Shown here one piece after another: positions 43,737 through 53,299 of a stretch of DNA of 64,000 nt. The stretch is from NCBI GenBank assembly GCA_910576865.1, contig CAJTKE010000001.1:62001-126000 (forward strand), read 5' to 3'. The stretch comes from an uncultured Oscillibacter sp. (GTDB lineage Bacteria; Bacillota; Clostridia; Oscillospirales; Oscillospiraceae). Within the stretch, counting starts at the first letter, position 1; the number at the start of each line of letters is the position of its first letter. The notes under the pieces were generated by a model. That model saw only the letters and a list, made by a program, of their open reading frames with translations. It searched no databases and was not told the origin of the DNA. A program made the position numbers and the translations under genes.

Positions 43737-45463
43737 AGAAGCACGTGCTTGTCCGCCTGGGCCGCTTCCTCCGGCCCTACGGCTTTCAGTTCCTGCTCCT
43801 GCTGGCCCTGCTGCTGGCGGGGAACCTTTTCGCCCTGGCGGCGCCCCTGCTCTCCGGCAGGGCGGTGGACGCCGTGGGCATCCGGGCCGGGGGCGTGGAC
43901 TTCCCCGGCGTTGTGCGGAACTGCGCCGGGATGCTGGGCTGCTACGCCCTGTCCTCCTTATTGAATTATACCGTTTCCTCCCGTCTCATCCGGACGGCCC
44001 AGGCCGTGTCCCACGACCTCCGCAAGGCCGCCTTCGACCGCATGAGCGAGCTGCCGGTGGACTACTTCGACACCCACCCCGCCGGGGACCTCATCAGCCG
44101 GGTCTGCTACGACGTGGACACCGTCAACGCCACCCTCTCCACGGACCTCCTCCAGCTGGGCACCAGCGTGTTCACCGTGGCCGGGTCCTTCCTGATGCTG
44201 CTGCTCCTCTCCCCCCGGCTGACCCTGGTGTTTTTCGTCACCGTACCTTTGTCGGTGGTGCTGACCCGCTTCCAGATGAAGCGCATCCACCCCCTCTTCC
44301 GCCTCCGCTCCAAGGAGCTGGGCGCCCTCAACGGCTTCGCCGAGGAGCGGATGGGCTGCCGCCGGTCCATCCGGACCTACGGCGTGGAGAAGGAGGACCT
44401 GAACCTCTTCGACGAACGCAACGACGCCGCCTCCCAGGCCTATTACGACGCGGACCGGGCCAGCTCCTCTCTGGGCCCCTCGGTGAACTTCGTCAACAAC
44501 ATCTCCCTCACCGCCGTCAGCGTCTTCGGGGCCCTGCTGTACCTGGGCGGCGGGCTGTCCCTGGGGAGCCTGTCCTCCTTCGTCCTCTACTCCCGGAAGT
44601 TCTCCGGCCCCATCCGGGAGGCGGCGAACCTCCTGGCGGAGCTTCAGGCCAGCGCCGCCGCCGCGGAGCGGGTGCTGGACCTGCTGGACGAGGAGCCGGA
44701 ACCGGCGGACCCGGCCGAGGCCCTCCCCGTGACCCACTTGAAGGGCGACATCCGCTTCAACCACGTCACCTTCGGCTACGACCCCGCCCGGCCCGTCCTC
44801 CGGAACTTCACGGCCCACATTCCGGCGGGGAGCCTCGCCGCCGTGGTCGGCCCGACGGGGGCGGGGAAGACCACCCTGGTCTCCCTCCTCCTCCGGTTCT
44901 ACCGGCCCCAGAGCGGAACCATCACCGTGGACGGCGTGCCCCTGGACGCCTACAGCCGGGACGGCCTCCGCCGCCGTCTGGCTCTGGTGCTCCAGGACAC
45001 CTGGCTCTTCGGCGGCACCATCGCGGAAAACATCGCCTACGGCGCCCCGGGCGCCGGCCGGGAGCAGATCGTGGAGGCCGCCAAGGCCGCCCGCATCCAC
45101 CGCTTCATCTCCTCCCTCCCCCTGGGCTACGACACCGTCCTCACCGACGAGGGGATCTCCAAGGGCCAGAAGCAGCTCCTGGCCATCGCCCGGTGCCTCC
45201 TCACCGACGCGGACGTGGTCATCCTGGACGAGGCCACCAGCAACGTGGACACGGAGACCGAGGGGGAGATCAGTCTGGCCATGGAGCGCCTCCGCCAGGG
45301 GCGGACCTGCTTCGTCATCGCCCACCGGCTGGCCACCGTCCGGGGGGCGGACCGCATCCTGGTCCTGGACCGGGGCGGCGCGGCGGAGCAGGGGACCCAC
45401 GAGGAGCTCCTGGCCGCCGGCGGCGTCTACGCCCAGCTGTACGCCGCCCAATTTCAGTCGTGA
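43733..45463 (+). CDS. ABC exporter subunit with catalytic ATP site
   Basis: This 576-residue half-transporter is the partner of the preceding gene. It has six membrane segments and an ATPase with Walker A G-P-T-G-A-G-K-T-T, catalytic Walker B V-I-L-D-E-A-T-S and H-loop I-A-H-R-L. Its signature is degenerate (I-S-K-G-Q-K-Q). In a heterodimer this signature faces the other subunit's defective Walker B, so all defects fall in one ATP site and the other site is complete. The substrate is unknown; drugs, lipids or peptides are typical. The ATGA overlap couples the two genes. Confidence 0.94.
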   Translation: MKKHVLVRLGRFLRPYGFQFLLLLALLLAGNLFALAAPLLSGRAVDAVGIRAGGVDFPGVVRNCAGMLGCYALSSLLNYTVSSRLIRTAQAVSHDLRKAAFDRMSELPVDYFDTHPAGDLISRVCYDVDTVNATLSTDLLQLGTSVFTVAGSFLMLLLLSPRLTLVFFVTVPLSVVLTRFQMKRIHPLFRLRSKELGALNGFAEERMGCRRSIRTYGVEKEDLNLFDERNDAASQAYYDADRASSSLGPSVNFVNNISLTAVSVFGALLYLGGGLSLGSLSSFVLYSRKFSGPIREAANLLAELQASAAAAERVLDLLDEEPEPADPAEALPVTHLKGDIRFNHVTFGYDPARPVLRNFTAHIPAGSLAAVVGPTGAGKTTLVSLLLRFYRPQSGTITVDGVPLDAYSRDGLRRRLALVLQDTWLFGGTIAENIAYGAPGAGREQIVEAAKAARIHRFISSLPLGYDTVLTDEGISKGQKQLLAIARCLLTDADVVILDEATSNVDTETEGEISLAMERLRQGRTCFVIAHRLATVRGADRILVLDRGGAAEQGTHEELLAAGGVYAQLYAAQFQS

Positions 45464-45583
45464 CCGCGGTCAAACGCGGCGAAAACGTATCCGCAGTTTC
45501 CGAAAAATGCAATTGACAAAATAGCAAAAACGTCTCCTGTTCATTTGTCTAAATTGTAAACAAACCGTGAAAACAAACAAAAA

Positions 45584-45606
45584 AGCCCCCCTAAAATCGG
45601 GAGGCT
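45584..45606 (-). terminator. Minus-strand terminator upstream of the importer promoter
   Basis: An 8-bp stem (45584-45591 with 45599-45606) is followed on the minus strand by TTTTTTG. It faces away from the operon and would block antisense reading into the exporter genes. I see no good plus-strand terminator after the exporter. Confidence 0.5.
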
Positions 45607-45611
45607 GACAG

Positions 45612-45641
45612 TTGACAAACCCGGTGGAGATTCTTTATAAT
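45612..45641 (+). promoter_or_regulatory. Promoter of the ABC importer operon
   Basis: A consensus TTGACA (45612-45617) and TATAAT (45636-45641) are 18 bases apart, 135 bases upstream of the permease gene. Confidence 0.75.
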
Positions 45642-45654
45642 GGACCCAGAAAGT

Positions 45655-45668
45655 CGCAAACGTTTGCG
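45655..45668. promoter_or_regulatory. LacI-family-type operator at the ABC importer promoter
   Basis: CGCAAACGTTTGCG is a perfect 14-bp palindrome 13 bases after the -10, so a bound repressor would sit on the start region. It shares its core with the site at 41983-41992. Confidence 0.65.
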
Positions 45669-45775
45669 CAAAGCGGGGACAATTCCCCCTCTGCGCGGAC
45701 GGCCCCGGGCATGACCGGATGGGAGGACTCGATTGCCCGGGGAGCTCCCGGCAGTTATCAGAAAGAGGTGTTATC

Positions 45776-47623
45776 GTGTCAAACGCAGTAACCGTGACCA
45801 AGGAAAGACCCCCCAGAAAGAAACTGACGGCACGTCGGCTGAAGAACCTGATTCTGAACGTGCTCAAGAACCCCTTCAACATGGTCGTGCTGGTCAGCCT
45901 GATCGTGTTGTTCTGCCTGATCGTCATCCCCCTGCTGACCATGATCAAGTCCACCTTCACCCTGGCCCAGGGCGAGCTCCGCCGGGTGAAGGGAGGCCAC
46001 ATCGGTGACTTCACCCTTTACTACTGGCAGTACATGCTGGCCAGCAACATGTCCAAGGCCGTGCTGTGGGAGCCCCTGCTCCACTCCTTCGTCTGCGGCT
46101 TCTTCACCACGCTGATCTCCGTGCCTCTGGGCTCGGTGCTGGCTTGGCTGATGATCCGCACCGACCTCCCCGGCAAGAAGGTCCTGGGCATCCTGATCAC
46201 CGTGCCCTACATGATTCCCTCCTGGACCAAGGCCATCGCGTGGCTGGCGGTGTTCCGAACGCCCACCAGCGGCGCCAACGGATTCCTGACTGGCATGGGC
46301 ATACCGATTCCCGACTGGCTGGCCTACGGGCCCACGGCCATCGTGCTGTGCATGTCCATGCACTACTACGCCTTCTCTTACATCCAGGTCTCCGGCGCCC
46401 TCCGCTCCATCAACTCGGAGCTGGAGGAGATGGGTGAGATCCAGGGCGCCAACAAGGCCCAGATTCTCCGCTACATCACCCTGCCGCTGATCCTCCCCTC
46501 CGTGCTGTCCGCCCTGGTCATGACCGTTTCCAAGTCCATCGGCACTTACGGCGTGGCGGCCAACCTGGGCAACCGCATCGGCTATTACACCCTGGCCACC
46601 CGGATGCGCGTCTACATCGACCAGGGTCCCCGGGGCGTGGGCTACGCCATGTCCATCGTCCTGGTCGGCCTGGCGGCTCTGATTCTGATGAGCAACCAGA
46701 AGGCTATCGGCGTCCGCAAGTCCTATGCCACCGTGGGCGGCAAGGGCGGCCGGAGCACCCTGATGCCTCTGGGCGCGGCGAAGAAGCCCATGATGGCGTT
46801 CCTGGCCGTGTTCCTGTTCCTGGCCATGGTCATGCCCTTCTTCGTGCTGATCATGGAGACCTTCCAGGTCACCACCGGCGCGGGCTACGGTCCCGAGAAC
46901 CTGACTCTCTACAACTGGATCGGTCAGGCCGGCGAGGCGGAGAAATACACCAACTACGAGGGCATCTTCCGCAACAAGGAGTTCTTCCGCGCCCTGTACA
47001 ACACTGTGCGCCTGACCATCATCACCTCCCTCATCACCGCCTTCTGCGGCCAGTTCCTGGGCTACATCAGCTCCCGCGGCCGGGGCAAGTGGTACGGCAA
47101 CCTCACCGAGCAGCTGGTGTTCGTCCCCTACCTGATGAGCGGCGTGGCGTTCTCCACCATGTACTTCTCCATGTTCAGCGTGCCTCATCTGGGCGGACTG
47201 ATTCCCTCCCTGTACGGCACCTTCACCCTGATCGTCCTCACCTCCGTGGTCAAGCACTTCCCCTTCGCCAGCCGTTCCGGCACCGCCAACATGCTCTCCA
47301 TCAGCGTGGAGCTGGAGGAGGCCGCGGACATCGCCGGCGCCAGCTTCTGGAAGCGGATGGCCACCATCATCGTCCCCCTGGCGAAGAACGGCTTCATCTC
47401 CGGTCTGATGCTGGTGTTCATCTCCATCGCCAAGGAGCTGGACCTGATCATCATCATGATGACGCCCACCACCCGGACCATGTCCTATCTTGCCTTCACC
47501 TACTCTCAGGAGGGCTACGCCCAGATGTCCGACGCCATTTCCGTGTGCGTGCTGCTGTTCATCCTGTTCTGCTACATCTTCGCCAACAAGGTCGCCGGCG
47601 CCGATATCGGCAAGAGTTGGTAA
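45776..47623 (+). CDS. Fused double permease of an Fbp/Pot-type ABC importer
   Basis: This 615-residue permease has about 12 membrane segments, formed by two fused binding-protein-dependent permease domains. Each has an EAA loop: one at about 220 (E-E-M-G-E-I-Q-G-A-N) and one at about 515 (L-E-E-A-A-D-I-A-G-A). This is the FbpB/ThiP/AfuB layout used for ferric iron, thiamine, sugar phosphates or phosphonates. The start is GTG at 45776 with AAGAGGTG upstream. The ATPase gene follows after a 230-base gap that holds a strong palindrome. Confidence 0.9.
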   Translation: MSNAVTVTKERPPRKKLTARRLKNLILNVLKNPFNMVVLVSLIVLFCLIVIPLLTMIKSTFTLAQGELRRVKGGHIGDFTLYYWQYMLASNMSKAVLWEPLLHSFVCGFFTTLISVPLGSVLAWLMIRTDLPGKKVLGILITVPYMIPSWTKAIAWLAVFRTPTSGANGFLTGMGIPIPDWLAYGPTAIVLCMSMHYYAFSYIQVSGALRSINSELEEMGEIQGANKAQILRYITLPLILPSVLSALVMTVSKSIGTYGVAANLGNRIGYYTLATRMRVYIDQGPRGVGYAMSIVLVGLAALILMSNQKAIGVRKSYATVGGKGGRSTLMPLGAAKKPMMAFLAVFLFLAMVMPFFVLIMETFQVTTGAGYGPENLTLYNWIGQAGEAEKYTNYEGIFRNKEFFRALYNTVRLTIITSLITAFCGQFLGYISSRGRGKWYGNLTEQLVFVPYLMSGVAFSTMYFSMFSVPHLGGLIPSLYGTFTLIVLTSVVKHFPFASRSGTANMLSISVELEEAADIAGASFWKRMATIIVPLAKNGFISGLMLVFISIAKELDLIIIMMTPTTRTMSYLAFTYSQEGYAQMSDAISVCVLLFILFCYIFANKVAGADIGKSW

Positions 47624-47714
47624 GAGGCGTCGCAAAGTCCGCCAAGCTCCGTCCCGGCCGGAAGCCTCCGGCTTTCGGCCAGGACTGCGCACGCTCCCTT
47701 GCTCCGCCTCCCTT

Positions 47715-47738
47715 CAAGGGGGAGCCGGCTCCCCCTTG
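47715..47738. repeat. 24-bp perfect palindrome between permease and ATPase genes
   Basis: Arms 47715-47726 and 47727-47738 (CAAGGGGGAGCC and complement) form a perfect stem. The surrounding 47640-47820 is low-complexity intergenic sequence without a gene and resembles dispersed hairpin elements. It may be an mRNA stabiliser or partial terminator. Confidence 0.6.
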
Positions 47739-47855
47739 AGCAACCCCCACCCCTGCGGGGGGACGGGGACGAAGGACGGGAGATTGGGATGCGAAGGCCC
47801 GGCGGACTGAATCGGGATTCCATGTTAAGATAAGATCAGAAAGGAAACGTGCCAT

Positions 47856-48977
<1,122 letters not shown>

Positions 48978-49008
48978 GTCCCTCCTCCCGATAGACAAAG
49001 AGGCGCAC

Positions 49009-49034
49009 CCCCGGCGGCGGGCCCGCCGCCGGGG
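49009..49034. repeat. 26-bp perfect palindrome between ATPase and binding-protein genes
   Basis: Arms 49009-49021 and 49022-49034 are perfect complements and almost pure G/C. It may act as an mRNA processing or stability element in front of the binding-protein cistron. Confidence 0.6.
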
Positions 49035-49117
49035 AACGGGCAAACCTCCCGTCCCGCTCCCCTTTGACTATATATTCCCGCATTAAAAATTCCCCCAAAA
49101 CGAAAGGAGAAGATCCG

Positions 49118-50452
49118 ATGAAGAAGAAACTCTTTGCTCTGCTGATGGCCCTGGTAATGGTCCTCAGCCTGGCCGCCTGCGGCGGCGACAATGGCGGCGA
49201 CACCCAGGCCCCCGCCGACTCCGGCACCTCCACCGACACCCAGGCTCCCGCCGACACCGGCAGCGACACTGGCAGCGACGCCGGCCACCTGAACCTCGGA
49301 TACGATATGAATACCGGGGAAAACTACTATGGCCCCTACTATGACGACTGGAGCGACTTGACCGACGACGAACTCTATCAGAAAGCCCTGAACGAAGACA
49401 AGGACCAGACCATCACCGTCTACGCCACCTCCTCCAAGATGCTGAAGGCCGAGGAGCCCTTCGAGGAGATGTATCCCGGCCTGGACCTGGTGGTCGCCGA
49501 CCTGGACTCCGACGAGGTTCTGAGCAAGGCCCAGATCGAAAATGAAACCAACAACATCACGGCCGACGTTCTGCAGACCAAGGACGTCAACGGCGAAGTC
49601 TTCCACGAGTACTATTCCAACGGCGTCATCGAGCCCTTCTATCCCCGTGACATCTGCACCCACATCGCCGAGGAGAACCTGAAGTACAGCTATCCCCTGT
49701 ATTCCTCTCAGTCTTTCTGGTACTACAATACCGAAGCCTTCCCCGATGGCCAGCCCATCACCAGCTGGTGGCAGATCATCGAAAAGAACGACGACGGCTC
49801 CCAGAAGTACGCCCTGTACACCAAGGAAATCGGCCAGGAGACCGCGTACCTCAGCCTGTTCGCCAGCTTCATCATCAACGCTGAAGAAATGGCCCAGTCC
49901 TACAAGGACACCTATGGCACGGACCTGGAGTACACCTATGACGCCTCCAGCTTCGCCTTCGAGGTGCCCGAGAACAACGCCGGCGTGGAGTACCTGTGGC
50001 GCTTCACCCAGGCCGAGATGACCTTCATCGGCGACGGCGACGAGCTGGTGTTGGCCGTCCACAACTCCACCAAGGATCGTCCCGCCCTGGCCCTGGCCTC
50101 CGCCGGCAAGATCGAAAACCGCGAGGAGTCCGGCTACAACATCGACTGGTGCATCAACCTGAGCCCCTACACCGCCCTGCTGAACACCGAGTCCATGTTC
50201 GTGGTCTCCGGCTGCGACAGCCCCGCCGGCGCCCGCCTCTTCATCCGCTACATCACCGGCGGCGCGGACTGCCAGAGCGGCGGTCTGAAGCCCTTCACCA
50301 AGACGGGCAACTGGCCTCTGCGCGACGACTTCGTCGATGAGAAGAACCCCGCCAAGCTGGCCGACCTGGGCGCCCGGGCCAACGACCTGGTTTCCATCTA
50401 CAACATCTATCCCGACGTGCAGGATATGTGGATGTACTGGCTGAACCAGTAA
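49118..50452 (+). CDS. Extracellular solute-binding lipoprotein of the Fbp/Pot-type importer
   Basis: This 444-residue lipoprotein has a signal peptide ending in L-S-L-A-A-C (Cys21), an Asp/Thr/Pro-rich spacer and a type-1 binding-protein fold (I-T-V-Y-A-T-S-S-K near 105, S-F-W-Y-Y-N near 205). Relatives bind ferric iron, polyamines, sugar phosphates or phosphonates. I do not see a clear pair of iron-ligand tyrosines, so iron is not assured. GAAAGGAGAAG precedes the ATG. Strong hairpins flank the gene on both sides, which would favour high expression of this cistron. Confidence 0.88.
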   Translation: MKKKLFALLMALVMVLSLAACGGDNGGDTQAPADSGTSTDTQAPADTGSDTGSDAGHLNLGYDMNTGENYYGPYYDDWSDLTDDELYQKALNEDKDQTITVYATSSKMLKAEEPFEEMYPGLDLVVADLDSDEVLSKAQIENETNNITADVLQTKDVNGEVFHEYYSNGVIEPFYPRDICTHIAEENLKYSYPLYSSQSFWYYNTEAFPDGQPITSWWQIIEKNDDGSQKYALYTKEIGQETAYLSLFASFIINAEEMAQSYKDTYGTDLEYTYDASSFAFEVPENNAGVEYLWRFTQAEMTFIGDGDELVLAVHNSTKDRPALALASAGKIENREESGYNIDWCINLSPYTALLNTESMFVVSGCDSPAGARLFIRYITGGADCQSGGLKPFTKTGNWPLRDDFVDEKNPAKLADLGARANDLVSIYNIYPDVQDMWMYWLNQ

Positions 50453-50490
50453 TTCCCCTTCCCACCATCGCCGCGTATCACAGCTGAGCT

Positions 50491-50520
50491 GGGCGGGCGG
50501 CCGGACGGCCGCCCGCCCGT
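50491..50520 (+). terminator. Hairpin after the binding-protein gene
   Basis: A perfect 12-bp G/C stem (50491-50502 with 50507-50518, loop GGAC) is followed only by GTCTTCC. It is more likely a partial terminator or 3' mRNA stabiliser than a full stop. Confidence 0.6.
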
Positions 50521-50527
50521 CTTCCAA

Positions 50528-50584
50528 GAAGCTGTATTCACAGGTGAGAAACAATCCGGGCTTCCCGCCTGTGAATACAGCTTC
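50528..50584 (+). repeat. 17-bp inverted repeat in front of the 4-TM protein gene
   Basis: Arms 50528-50544 and 50568-50584 are perfect complements with a 23-base loop; AAGGAGG follows 10 bases later. With the hairpin at 50491 it separates the transport genes from the three downstream genes. Confidence 0.6.
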
Positions 50585-50605
50585 TCGTCTTCAAGGAGGA
50601 ATCCC

Positions 50606-51148
50606 ATGGCAAATCCCATTCGGCAAAAAGAAATCGACGAACGGGTCGGCAAGTTCGCCGACAAATTCTGGGGCGCGTTCCAGATGACGGAGAACGGCAG
50701 GGTGAAAAGCACCATCCTGCTCTATTCCTTCTGTCTCTGCTGGGTGCTGCTGGCCCTGTACGGCGGCTGCTTCGCCTTGCTCAACCCCTGGCTGGACAGC
50801 CTGCTTCAGGGTCTGCCCGTGGGTCTTGTCACCACTGTGGAGGCCCTGGTCCCCGCCGCCGTGGGGACGGCCGCGGCCTCCCTGGTCTGGCTGCTGCCCG
50901 GCGACAAGCGCCTGCTGCCCGCCGCCTACATCTGGCTGGCGCTGCTGGTGCTGGCCTGCCTCATCACCCTGATCATCATGATGGGTCTGGAGAGCCTGGG
51001 GCTGATCCTCCAATTCTTTGGGATGTTCACATTGGCGCCCCTGGCGCTGGGCCTGGGCTCCTCCCTCCTGGCATACTATTTTTATTGGAAAAAAAGGCCC
51101 CTGCCGAAGATCCGGCAAGGCCTTGGAAAAGGCAGTGAGAATTTATGA
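50606..51148 (+). CDS. Four-TM membrane protein of unknown function
   Basis: This 180-residue protein has a charged N-terminus (about 1-35) and four hydrophobic segments (about 36-60, 72-96, 104-130, 133-155), ending in a basic tail. I do not recognise a family. Its stop overlaps the start of the HAD gene (ATGA), so it belongs to the same operon. It may be an accessory membrane component of the transporter; that is inference from position. Confidence 0.75.
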   Translation: MANPIRQKEIDERVGKFADKFWGAFQMTENGRVKSTILLYSFCLCWVLLALYGGCFALLNPWLDSLLQGLPVGLVTTVEALVPAAVGTAAASLVWLLPGDKRLLPAAYIWLALLVLACLITLIIMMGLESLGLILQFFGMFTLAPLALGLGSSLLAYYFYWKKRPLPKIRQGLGKGSENL

Positions 51149-51909
51149 TCGACACCGTATTGTTTGACATGGGCGGAACTCTGGAGGATATCTTCATCGA
51201 CGAGGCCAGCAAAAAGGCCTCCGCCGAGGGCGTCCTCCGCATCCTGGCGGAGCATGGCCACCCCCTGTCCCTGGACGTTCCCGCCGCCATCCAGGCCTTC
51301 GCCGACGGCTGGGACCGTTACGCCGCCTACCGGGGCCCCACGAACCGGGAGCTGAAGCCCGAGGAGATCTGGGGCGACTACATCCTGACGGAGCTGGGCC
51401 TGGACTTCGACACCGTGAAACCCTTCTCCGAGGAGCTGGCCCACATGTGGGAGGTCACTCATTACCACCGCTCCCTCCGCCCCCGGGTGAAGGAGATGCT
51501 GGAGGGGCTGAAAGGCCTTGGTATGAAGCTGGGAGTCATCAGCAATACCGCCGCCCTCTATCAAGTCTTCCGCACTCTGGAGGAGTATGGCATCCGGGAT
51601 TACTTCCAGGACGTGACCCTCTCCTCCGTCACCGGCTACCGCAAGCCGGATCCCAACATCTTCCTGGTCTCCCTGAACCAGATCCAATCCGCCCCGGAGA
51701 CCTGCGCCTACGTGGGGGACACCTATTCCCGGGACGTCATCGGCCCCCAGCGCCTGGGCTTCGGCGCCACCTTCCACATCCACTCCTTCCTCACCCAGTC
51801 CCGGGACGGCGACGTCCCCAAGGACGTGCAGCCCACCTATTCCATTCAGGACATTTATGAGGTCTACACCATCCTGAGGGACCGGGCGGACGGAAAGGCG
51901 GTATCCTGA
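51145..51909 (+). CDS. HAD-superfamily hydrolase with atypical D-x-G motif
   Basis: This 254-residue HAD-IA type protein has nucleophile Asp8 in L-F-D-M-G-G-T, motif II Ser/Asn in V-I-S-N-T (about 132-136), Lys in Y-R-K-P-D-P (about 168) and acidic motif IV in Y-V-G-D-T-Y-S-R-D (about 189-197). Position Asp+2 is Gly10, whereas typical phosphatases have Asp there as acid/base. Phosphonatases also lack that Asp. The reaction is therefore uncertain. It overlaps the membrane-protein gene upstream and the VOC gene downstream by single codons. Confidence 0.87.
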   Translation: MIDTVLFDMGGTLEDIFIDEASKKASAEGVLRILAEHGHPLSLDVPAAIQAFADGWDRYAAYRGPTNRELKPEEIWGDYILTELGLDFDTVKPFSEELAHMWEVTHYHRSLRPRVKEMLEGLKGLGMKLGVISNTAALYQVFRTLEEYGIRDYFQDVTLSSVTGYRKPDPNIFLVSLNQIQSAPETCAYVGDTYSRDVIGPQRLGFGATFHIHSFLTQSRDGDVPKDVQPTYSIQDIYEVYTILRDRADGKAVS

Positions 51910-52268
51910 TGCTGACGTTCAACCATTTCAATTTCAATGTGGCGGACCTGGACCGTTCCCTGAAATTCTACAAGGAGGCTCTGGGCCTGGAGCCGGTGCG
52001 CCGGAAGGAGGCCGAGGACGGCAGCTTCGTCATCGTCTTCCTGGGCGACCGGAGGAGCACCTTCCGCCTGGAGCTGACCTGGCTGCGGGGCCATCCCCAG
52101 AAGTACGATCTGGGCGAGTGCGAGTTCCACCTGGCCCTGAAAGCCGAGGACTACCAGGGGACCTACGCCAAGCACAAGGAAATGGGCTGTGTCTGCTTTG
52201 AAAACCCGGCCATGGGCATCTATTTCATTACCGATCCGGACGGGTACTGGATCGAAATCATCCCCTGA
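51909..52268 (+). CDS. VOC/glyoxalase-family protein
   Basis: This 119-residue vicinal-oxygen-chelate protein has two beta-alpha-beta-beta-beta modules. Likely metal ligands are His6 in F-N-H-F-N-F, a Glu in L-E-L-T-W, His in E-F-H-L-A-L and Glu in Y-W-I-E-I-I-P. This fits lactoylglutathione-lyase-like (GloA) enzymes, though other VOC reactions are possible. It shares its first base with the HAD stop and ends the operon at a GAAA-loop terminator. Confidence 0.87.
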   Translation: MLTFNHFNFNVADLDRSLKFYKEALGLEPVRRKEAEDGSFVIVFLGDRRSTFRLELTWLRGHPQKYDLGECEFHLALKAEDYQGTYAKHKEMGCVCFENPAMGIYFITDPDGYWIEIIP

Positions 52269-52274
52269 CATCCG

Positions 52275-52303
52275 CCGCCGGTCCGAAAGGGCCGGCGGTT
52301 TTC
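52275..52303 (+). terminator. Terminator of the importer operon
   Basis: A 10-bp stem with one G-U pair (52275-52284 with 52289-52298) has a GAAA tetraloop and is followed by TTTTCCC. Confidence 0.82.
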
Positions 52304-52356
52304 CCGTTCCCCGGCGGGCCCCTCTCCGACGCTGTCCGGAAATCTGAAAACCGTAC

Positions 52357-52388
52357 AAAAAGGGCGGACTGACGTGTCAGTCCGCCCC
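52357..52388 (-). terminator. Terminator after the uridine phosphorylase gene
   Basis: A perfect 12-bp stem (52362-52373 with 52376-52387) is followed on the minus strand by CTTTTTGT. Confidence 0.82.
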
Positions 52389-52402
52389 TTGTTGATTGAC
52401 TT

Positions 52403-53176
52403 TCACCTTCCAGCGGCCCGGTCCGCCTCGATCTGGAGCTTCAGGGCCTCCACCGCCACCCGGACGGAGGTGGAGGTGTCCTCGCTCATCTTCTGGTCCA
52501 GGCCCGCGGCCTCCCGCTCCTGGTTCCAGACCACGTGGAAGCAGCTGCCGCAGCGGCACCCCAGGGCCGCCGCCACCACGAACAGCGCGGCGCTCTCCAT
52601 CTCGCTGGCCTTCACCCCCAGGCGCTTCCAGCTCTCCCACTTCTGCTGGAGCTCATAGTACACCGGGGAGGCGGCGGGGTCGTGCTGGCCGTAGAAGCTG
52701 TCCTTGCACTGGACAATGCCGGTGTGAAGAGGATAGCCCAGGGCCTTCGTGGCCCGGACCAAGCAGTCCACGATGCCGAAGTCCGCCACGGCGGGGAACT
52801 CCAGGGGGGCGTACTCCAGGCTGGTGTGCTCGAACCGGACGGCTCCCGTGGCCACCACGATGTCCCCGGACTGGACGTTCACATCAATGCCCCCACAGGT
52901 GCCGGTCCGGATGAAGGTGTCCGCGCCGCACTTGTGGAGCTCCTCCATGGCGATGGAGGCGGAGGGCCCGCCGATGCCGGTGGAGCAGGCCGTCACCTTC
53001 TCTCCCAGCAGCGTGCCAGTCCAGACGTTGTACTCCCGGTTACAGGCCACCTGCTTCGCGTCGTCGAACCAGGCGGCAATGGCGGGGACCCGGCCGGGGT
53101 CGCCGGGGAGGATGCAGTAGCGGCCGACGTCCTCGGCGGTGCAGGCAATGTGAAACATTTTATCAAGCTTTTGCAT
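52403..53176 (-). CDS. udp: Nucleoside phosphorylase, uridine phosphorylase type
   Basis: This 257-residue PNP_UDP-family enzyme has L-P-G-D-P-G-R (phosphate site, about 23-29), T-C-S-T-G-I-G-G-P-S-A (about 65-75), R-T-G-T-C-G-G-I (about 90-97) and A-S-E-M-E-S-A-A-L-F (about 190-199, ribose contact). The last motif and the length point to uridine phosphorylase, which splits uridine into uracil and ribose-1-phosphate. AGAGGTGA precedes the ATG at 53176. It is a single-gene unit with its own promoter and terminator. Confidence 0.92.
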   Translation of the reverse strand: MQKLDKMFHIACTAEDVGRYCILPGDPGRVPAIAAWFDDAKQVACNREYNVWTGTLLGEKVTACSTGIGGPSASIAMEELHKCGADTFIRTGTCGGIDVNVQSGDIVVATGAVRFEHTSLEYAPLEFPAVADFGIVDCLVRATKALGYPLHTGIVQCKDSFYGQHDPAASPVYYELQQKWESWKRLGVKASEMESAALFVVAAALGCRCGSCFHVVWNQEREAAGLDQKMSEDTSTSVRVAVEALKLQIEADRAAGR

Positions 53177-53210
53177 AGTCGTCACCTCTGTGTTGTGATA
53201 TTGTGGAAAT

Positions 53211-53239
53211 AGTATAGCAAATTTTGGTTGACCTTGCAA
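53211..53239 (-). promoter_or_regulatory. Promoter of the uridine phosphorylase gene
   Basis: On the minus strand TTGCAA (53234-53239) and TATACT (53211-53216) are exactly 17 bases apart. Confidence 0.7.
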
Positions 53240-53259
53240 CAACTTGACGGGAAAATTTT

Positions 53260-53291
53260 CGAAGGGCCCGCCCGCGCGGGCAGACCCTTCG
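53260..53291 (-). terminator. Terminator of the era-mutS2 operon
   Basis: CGAAGGG arms (53260-53266, 53285-53291) enclose a further G/C pairing region. On the minus strand AAAATTTTCCC follows. Confidence 0.6.
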
Positions 53292-53299
53292 AACATGTT

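Noticed and set aside
47640..47820. Palindrome region considered as insertion sequence ends or a MITE
   Set aside because: No target-site duplication or matching terminal repeats are visible; the hairpin alone does not show mobility.
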